This document shows positions 59,681-64,000 of a DNA stretch of 64,000 bases, piece by piece (the stretch's first letter is position 1; every line of letters starts with the position of its first letter). The stretch lies in contig JBCBUE010000008.1 in the NCBI GenBank assembly GCA_039818285.1, positions 17,672 through 81,671 of the forward strand, read 5' to 3'. The translations under genes and the position numbers were made by a program. The stretch is from JBCBUE01 sp039818285 (GTDB lineage Bacteria > Planctomycetota > Phycisphaerae > Phycisphaerales > Phycisphaeraceae). Under the pieces are notes generated by a model that saw only the letters and a program-made list of their open reading frames with translations, did not search any database and was not told where the DNA came from.

Positions 59681-60961
59681 TCAGGTCTTGATCGACGACA
59701 GCAGCCACGCCGAGACGGGCAGCATGAGCAGCACGGGCAGCCACGCGCCGGCGATGGGGTTGAGCAGCTCGCCGCCGCCCTGAAGCGCGACCACGCCGCC
59801 GCCCCACGCGCCCAGGCAGACGCAGGCGCACTTCATCGACTGCATCAGCGCGTTCATGGGCCCGCGCGTGAGGAAGAACGGCAGGCCCATCACCAGCACC
59901 AGCACGTTGAGCACGACCAGGCTGAAGCGCGACCAGACGATGCGGACCAGCCGCTCGGCCTGCACGTCGCCCACGGCCGGGTCGGTCGCGATCTCCTGCA
60001 GCGTGGCGATGGGCAGGAAGAAGGGGTACGCGGTGGCCTGGCGGATGCGCAGGACCGTGGGCGTGAGGCTGGTGGGGTAGAGGGCCGACGGCAGCGGCGG
60101 CGGGGGCATGACCTCGCCGGTGACGTCGTCCTGGACGGTCCAGACCAGGTCGCCGATCAACTCCCACGCCCCGTCCTCTTCGACCCACAGCGCCTGCTCG
60201 GCGACCAGCAGGCGGGACAGCCCGCGCTGTTCGTCGCGCTCGTTGATCGAGACGCCAGAGAGCTGGGGCGGGTCGGTGGTGGGGTCGAAGTCGGCGGCGG
60301 AGAGCAGCGTGCCGCGGCCGTCGGAGGCGAGATCGACGCGGACGGTCTTGGGGCGGATGTCCTTGAGCTCGGCCTTGCCGCGGGCGAGCTTGTCGGAGAG
60401 GCGGGGGATGACGAGTTCCTGCACGGGCAGGGCCATGGCTGAGAGGACGGCGCCGGTGATGACCAGCGGCAGGGCCACGCGGTAGAGGCTGATGCCCGAG
60501 GCGACCATGGCGGTGAGCTCGCGCTGGCGTGACAGGGCCGAGAGCGTGAAGCCCATGGCGGCGAGGACAACCAGGCCGGAGAAGAAGACGTAGATGAGCA
60601 ACATCAGCGGGACGTAGTAGTCGCCGATGGTCCAGACAGTGGTGGCGGTCTTGCTGAGCCAGGAGACGTCGAGTGCGTCGGCGATGGCCTGGGCGTCGGC
60701 GGGGTCGTAGCCGTGGCGTTCGACGGCGCGGCCGGCGACGTCGGCGCGGCCGAGCAGGTCGTCGAGCACGAGGATCGGCACCCGGCCGGCCATGTCGGAC
60801 TGGGCGAGAGCGCGGCGCTGGGCGATGCGCTCGCCGGCCTGGAAGAACTCGTCCATGTCGATCACGAAGTCGATCAGCACGAACAGCAGCATCAGCACCG
60901 CGAGCAGCACGGCGAAGTTGGTCACGAACTGGCGGACGATGTACCACGTCAGCGTCGGCAT
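59681..60961 (-). CDS. lptG: LPS export permease, LptG/YjgQ-type
   Basis: A 426-residue LptF/LptG-family permease, part of the inner-membrane LptBFG transporter that extracts lipopolysaccharide and passes it to LptC and LptA. The N terminus reads LTWYIVRQFVTNFAVLLAVLM and the C-terminal three helices are visible, with a periplasmic jellyroll-like domain between. It follows lptF by 30 bases on the same strand; the pair arrangement supports the assignment, but which is F and which is G rests on order and divergence rather than on specific residues. Confidence 0.85.
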   Translation of the reverse strand: MPTLTWYIVRQFVTNFAVLLAVLMLLFVLIDFVIDMDEFFQAGERIAQRRALAQSDMAGRVPILVLDDLLGRADVAGRAVERHGYDPADAQAIADALDVSWLSKTATTVWTIGDYYVPLMLLIYVFFSGLVVLAAMGFTLSALSRQRELTAMVASGISLYRVALPLVITGAVLSAMALPVQELVIPRLSDKLARGKAELKDIRPKTVRVDLASDGRGTLLSAADFDPTTDPPQLSGVSINERDEQRGLSRLLVAEQALWVEEDGAWELIGDLVWTVQDDVTGEVMPPPPLPSALYPTSLTPTVLRIRQATAYPFFLPIATLQEIATDPAVGDVQAERLVRIVWSRFSLVVLNVLVLVMGLPFFLTRGPMNALMQSMKCACVCLGAWGGGVVALQGGGELLNPIAGAWLPVLLMLPVSAWLLSSIKT

Positions 60962-60991
60962 GCGATCAGGCGTCTCCGGTTGCGTCGTTCA

Positions 60992-62635
60992 TCAGTGCCT
61001 CGCCACGCGCTCGTACAGCAGCGCCACCGCGGCGACCAGGGCGGCGTTGCCGGACCACAGCACCGCCAGCCCGCCGATCAGCCAGCCGCCCTCGGTGCCG
61101 GTCTGGCGCTGGCCGATGTTGATCACGACGACCACCGCGATCGCCGCGAGGAACGACCAGAAGTACACGACCAGCGGCAGCTGGCCGCGGTTGAGGATCG
61201 CCAGCAGCGCCCCCATCAGCATCAGCAGCAGGCAGGCGACCGACGAGGCGGCCCGCTCGTTGACGTGGCCGAGGATGCGCCGGCCGAGCAGCAGCGTGCG
61301 GTCGACCATGCGCTGAGCGGCCTCGGTGACGGCCTTGGAGCCGTCGGCCCGGGCCAGCGCGAGCGCCTCGTGGTAGCTGATCGACTCGGCCGGCCGGTCG
61401 ATCAGCGGCTCGGCGAGAGTCAGGCGGGGCAGGCGCATCGATCGGCGGGTGTTGTCCAGCCGGCCGGCGCGGGCGTCGACGGTGCGGACCTCGCTCATCT
61501 CGCCAACGAGCACCGCGAGGTCGGGCGCGGTGTCGTCGGCCAGCTCGAACACGGCCGACTGCGCCTGGAAACGACGCGGCACCTGCCCGGGGACCCGGCG
61601 GACGAGCTTGACGGGTTCGTCGGGGGTGGCGAGGAGGGTGAGCGTGGTGCCGGAGCGTTCGACGATCGGGGCGCTGAGTCGGTACTCCTCGTCGTCGAGC
61701 GGGCCGACAAACGCGACGCCGCGCTCGGCGGGCAGGCCCTTGCGCATGCGTTCCCAGAGGCGGCGCTCGACGAGCTCACGCACGACGCCGTCGCGGAAGC
61801 GAGCGACGGCCTCGAAGCGCACGGGGTTGTCGCGGAGCTGGCGCAGCTCGGGCATCGAGAGGAACTTGGGTTTGTCGCGCAAGAAGCCGGGGATGCGGAT
61901 CAAAGGGACGGGGTAGCGGTCCTGTCGGACGAGCTGGCCCTGCAGGGGATCGAGATAGACGACGTCCTGCAGGTTCATCTGCACGCCCGAGCCGGCGCCC
62001 AGGTCGTAGACGAGGACGTCGGCGCGGCGGGCGGTGGCGGTGGACGCCGGGCGGCCGTCGGCGCCGAGGCGGTTGACGGTGACGCCCTCGAGCATGATGT
62101 GCTGCCGCGGCTCGCCGACGGCCTCGGGCAGGGCCGTCACGTCGCCGAAGCCGGCGCGGTCGGCGTGGATGACGGCCTCGCCGAGGCTGAACGCCTGGTC
62201 CTCGTTGAGCCGGCCGACGAGCATGGTCATCACGTCGGCCTCGATGGTGCGCGCGGCGCCGCGGTAGAAGCCGGGGATGACGTAGTTGGCCATGAAGAAC
62301 AGCCCCATCGTCAGCGCCAGCCCGATCGCGGCGACGGGGAAGAGGATCGAGCGGTAGCTGATGCCCGAGGCGGCGCAGGCCTGCACCTCGTTGTCCGAGG
62401 CCAGCCGGATGAACAGCAGCGTCGCCGCGAACGCCCCGGAGAAGGGCAGCGCGAAGGTGAGCATGGTCGGGGCGGTGTACCCGATGAACTTGACCATCGC
62501 CCACGGGCTCAGCAGGCCGTCGGACAGCGGCTTGATCGTCGCGGCGAAGCTGATGACCAGCACCAGCACCGTCGTCGACAACGCCAGCAGCTTGAACAGC
62601 TCCCAGGCGATGTAGCGGTAGAGCGTCAGGGGCAC
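60992..62635 (-). CDS. lptF: LPS export permease, LptF/YjgP-type
   Basis: A 547-residue LptF/LptG-family permease that begins PLTLYRYIAWELFKLLALST, with TFALPFSGAFAATLLFIRLASDNEVQACAASGISY as the coupling-helix region. It is about 150 residues longer than typical members. The extra length lies in the periplasmic part (about residues 150-440) and includes a charged stretch, so the jellyroll domain may be enlarged. It is the first gene of the pair with lptG. LpxD at 19049 completes the case for lipopolysaccharide in this organism. Confidence 0.85.
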   Translation of the reverse strand: MPLTLYRYIAWELFKLLALSTTVLVLVISFAATIKPLSDGLLSPWAMVKFIGYTAPTMLTFALPFSGAFAATLLFIRLASDNEVQACAASGISYRSILFPVAAIGLALTMGLFFMANYVIPGFYRGAARTIEADVMTMLVGRLNEDQAFSLGEAVIHADRAGFGDVTALPEAVGEPRQHIMLEGVTVNRLGADGRPASTATARRADVLVYDLGAGSGVQMNLQDVVYLDPLQGQLVRQDRYPVPLIRIPGFLRDKPKFLSMPELRQLRDNPVRFEAVARFRDGVVRELVERRLWERMRKGLPAERGVAFVGPLDDEEYRLSAPIVERSGTTLTLLATPDEPVKLVRRVPGQVPRRFQAQSAVFELADDTAPDLAVLVGEMSEVRTVDARAGRLDNTRRSMRLPRLTLAEPLIDRPAESISYHEALALARADGSKAVTEAAQRMVDRTLLLGRRILGHVNERAASSVACLLLMLMGALLAILNRGQLPLVVYFWSFLAAIAVVVVINIGQRQTGTEGGWLIGGLAVLWSGNAALVAAVALLYERVARH

Positions 62636-62709
62636 AGTTAGAGTTTAATGATGCAAGGTGTAGCCGGCGGCCCGCAGGGCCCCGGGGGATCAACAGATAG
62701 AGTCCGCAG

Positions 62710-63402
62710 ATGACGCAGATTCGGGGTTCAGGAATGGAAACAGAAAAGACACCTTGGAACAGATTGCTGGCTTTCTTGGCGAAGCACCCGGAGCAGGCAT
62801 TGCTAAGTGCAATGGCCATGGGCATTGTGGGATTCCTGCTGGGTTCGGCGGTGCCTCGAGATGGGTCAAGCGCCTTTGGTCCGGGGATGAGTCGATTCAA
62901 CCTGCTGCCGGGAAACGCTCTCGTGGTCGCGTCGCACACGGAGTCGGATGCCAAGCCGCTTTCCGATCCTTCCTGGTCGGCGAACGAGCGAGCCTGGATC
63001 GAAGAGTTCATCAACGCCTATCCAACACTGTCCGTTGGCGCAAATGAGCCACTGTTTTCGATCGACGTAGATGAATCCGGTGCAGTGGTATTTCTTCAAT
63101 GCTGGCAAGTTCTCGGCCACACCCTCGATGGTGATCCGGTTACGGGCCCACCGCACATAGCAAACAAGACGGCGGCAAAGCAAACAGGAGACTGGAGAAC
63201 CAAGGAATCAGAAATCAGCCTAACCGGGTGGATGCCTTTTACGGGGTTGTTTGTCCATGGACCCAAGCGGCCGGAACAGATCATTGCCGTTGAGTCAGAT
63301 CGTTTTGAGATTGGCAATACCTTCGGCCAGACGCATCTCACGCCACACGCGCTCGAATCGGAGATCACGGACGGCACAGCTCCGCCCACAGACGATGAGT
63401 AA
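62710..63402 (+). CDS. Single-pass membrane protein, unknown
   Basis: A 230-residue protein with no recognised family. One membrane helix (ALLSAMAMGIVGFLLGSAV) lies at about residues 30-48, after a charged start (METEKTPWNRLLAFLAKHPE). The rest is a soluble domain with strand-like segments (EPLFSIDVDESGAVVFLQCW) and a hydrophilic acidic end. Base composition is lower in GC than its neighbours. ATG at 62710 or 62734 (METEKT) may be the real start. It is divergent from lptF. Confidence 0.6.
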   Translation: MTQIRGSGMETEKTPWNRLLAFLAKHPEQALLSAMAMGIVGFLLGSAVPRDGSSAFGPGMSRFNLLPGNALVVASHTESDAKPLSDPSWSANERAWIEEFINAYPTLSVGANEPLFSIDVDESGAVVFLQCWQVLGHTLDGDPVTGPPHIANKTAAKQTGDWRTKESEISLTGWMPFTGLFVHGPKRPEQIIAVESDRFEIGNTFGQTHLTPHALESEITDGTAPPTDDE

Positions 63403-63409
63403 CTAAGGC

Positions 63410-63907
63410 TCACGGCCCATGCATCACGACATGCGGGCCAACCGTTGGGATGTCGAACACATCGGAGACGGTCTGCCAGCCGAGCGATTGGTAGAAGCGT
63501 TCGGCGATGGTGCGGGCGTTGCACCAGAGGGTGTGCGGGGGGTAGCGGCGGTGGACGTCGGCGAGCAGGGCGGCGCCGATGCCGCGGCCGCGTTGGCCGT
63601 CGTCGACGGCCATGCCGCGGAGTTGGTACCGACGGTCGCTGCCGGGGGTGGGGTCGGGGGCGGCGTAGATCGAGACGCAGCCGAGGAGCGAGGAATCGCG
63701 TGACGGAGCAGAAGTGGGTTCGGGGGGATCGACGGGCGAGACGTCCGCCCCACCGGGGCTGGAAGAGTCGTCCTGGTAGGCGGCAAGGTGCAGGGTGGCG
63801 GGGTCGGCGTCGCCGGGGAAGCGGGCGGTGTCGAGGGGAAGGCCCGGGCGGAGGATGCGGTGGCGGAGGGGGAGGATGAGGTCGACGGGGACGGGAACGA
63901 TCCGCAT
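63410..63907 (-). CDS. GNAT family N-acetyltransferase
   Basis: A 165-residue GNAT enzyme. The acetyl-CoA loop reads RGMAVDDGQRGRGIGAALLADV, and LWCNARTIAERFYQSLGWQ is the typical late motif. An Asp/Ser/Pro-rich insertion near residues 46-70 is unusual for the family. The acceptor is unknown. It is convergent to the low-GC membrane protein gene. Confidence 0.88.
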   Translation of the reverse strand: MRIVPVPVDLILPLRHRILRPGLPLDTARFPGDADPATLHLAAYQDDSSSPGGADVSPVDPPEPTSAPSRDSSLLGCVSIYAAPDPTPGSDRRYQLRGMAVDDGQRGRGIGAALLADVHRRYPPHTLWCNARTIAERFYQSLGWQTVSDVFDIPTVGPHVVMHGP

Positions 63908-64000
63908 GGGGGGATGATCGCAGGATCGGGGCGGTTCGGGGGGCGGGGTGGGGTTCGTTCGGAGAGTGAGTCGGTGATGGGTCGGCGGGAGGTGAGATTC
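63908..64000. other. Right edge, nothing recognised
   Basis: The last 93 bases hold no identifiable gene end or signal; they may be the promoter region of the GNAT gene. Confidence 0.4.

Overview
The window is a very GC-rich stretch of a Gram-negative chromosome. It most resembles Planctomycetota, probably a Phycisphaerae-like lineage, although no ribosomal RNA is present to prove this. The case rests on a combination of features: LPS genes (lpxD and an lptF/lptG pair), a fibro-slime protein with a C-terminal sorting signal, a Ser/Thr kinase with a long low-complexity tail, many secreted proteins of unknown function, and an IS200-like REP-associated transposase beside its palindromes. About 62 protein genes, one tRNA-Tyr and several regulatory RNA or DNA elements can be supported. 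No prophage, conjugative element, CRISPR array or rRNA operon was seen.

Layout. 1-10 kb: the 3' end of purH, an AEC transporter, a divergent Ser/Thr kinase and FHA-PP2C phosphatase pair, then a minus-strand cluster of MFS transporter, AEC transporter, GH5-like hydrolase and class-A-like serine hydrolase. 10-20 kb: tRNA-Tyr, an unknown secreted protein, a Kef-type antiporter, an unusually short UbiA-type protein, a GH15 glucoamylase-like enzyme, and a nuoG, TPR lipoprotein, lpxD run. 20-28 kb: a metallo-beta-lactamase-fold protein, sppA-ispD, NAD kinase, a zinc dehydrogenase, a low-GC SMI1/KNR4 gene, a cytochrome c lipoprotein and a fibro-slime surface protein. 29-34 kb: a betaine-lipid operon (btaA, an unknown membrane protein, btaB), msrA and a YHYH protein. 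34-43 kb: a GNAT protein, ppk2, an ArsR/SRPBCC pair, a BLUF photoreceptor, a small HNH protein, cydAB and a Sel1-repeat protein.

43-52 kb: a GPH-type symporter, a CIA30 protein, a zinc-ribbon protein of unknown function, a low-GC AlbA_2 (Schlafen-like) gene, a Y1 transposase with REP palindromes, thiC under a TPP riboswitch, DinB, and recX with a PEGA lipoprotein and a DUF971 protein. 52-58 kb: a phosphate-response locus made of an OprP-like porin, phoB, phoR, phoU, sixA and yidD, with a Pho-box-like direct repeat before phoB. 58-64 kb: a cold-shock gene with a structured leader, a histidine kinase, lptG and lptF, a low-GC orphan and a GNAT protein.

How the parts fit. Phosphate physiology recurs. 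The porin and phoBRU could sense and import phosphate, PPK2 handles polyphosphate, and BtaA/BtaB make a phosphorus-free membrane lipid that other bacteria use when phosphate is scarce. The most distinctive observations are the membrane-protein gene embedded between btaA and btaB, the cold-shock hairpin that holds the Shine-Dalgarno in its loop directly before the start codon, an ArsR operator that spans its own start codon, and the tandem REP array beside the transposase.
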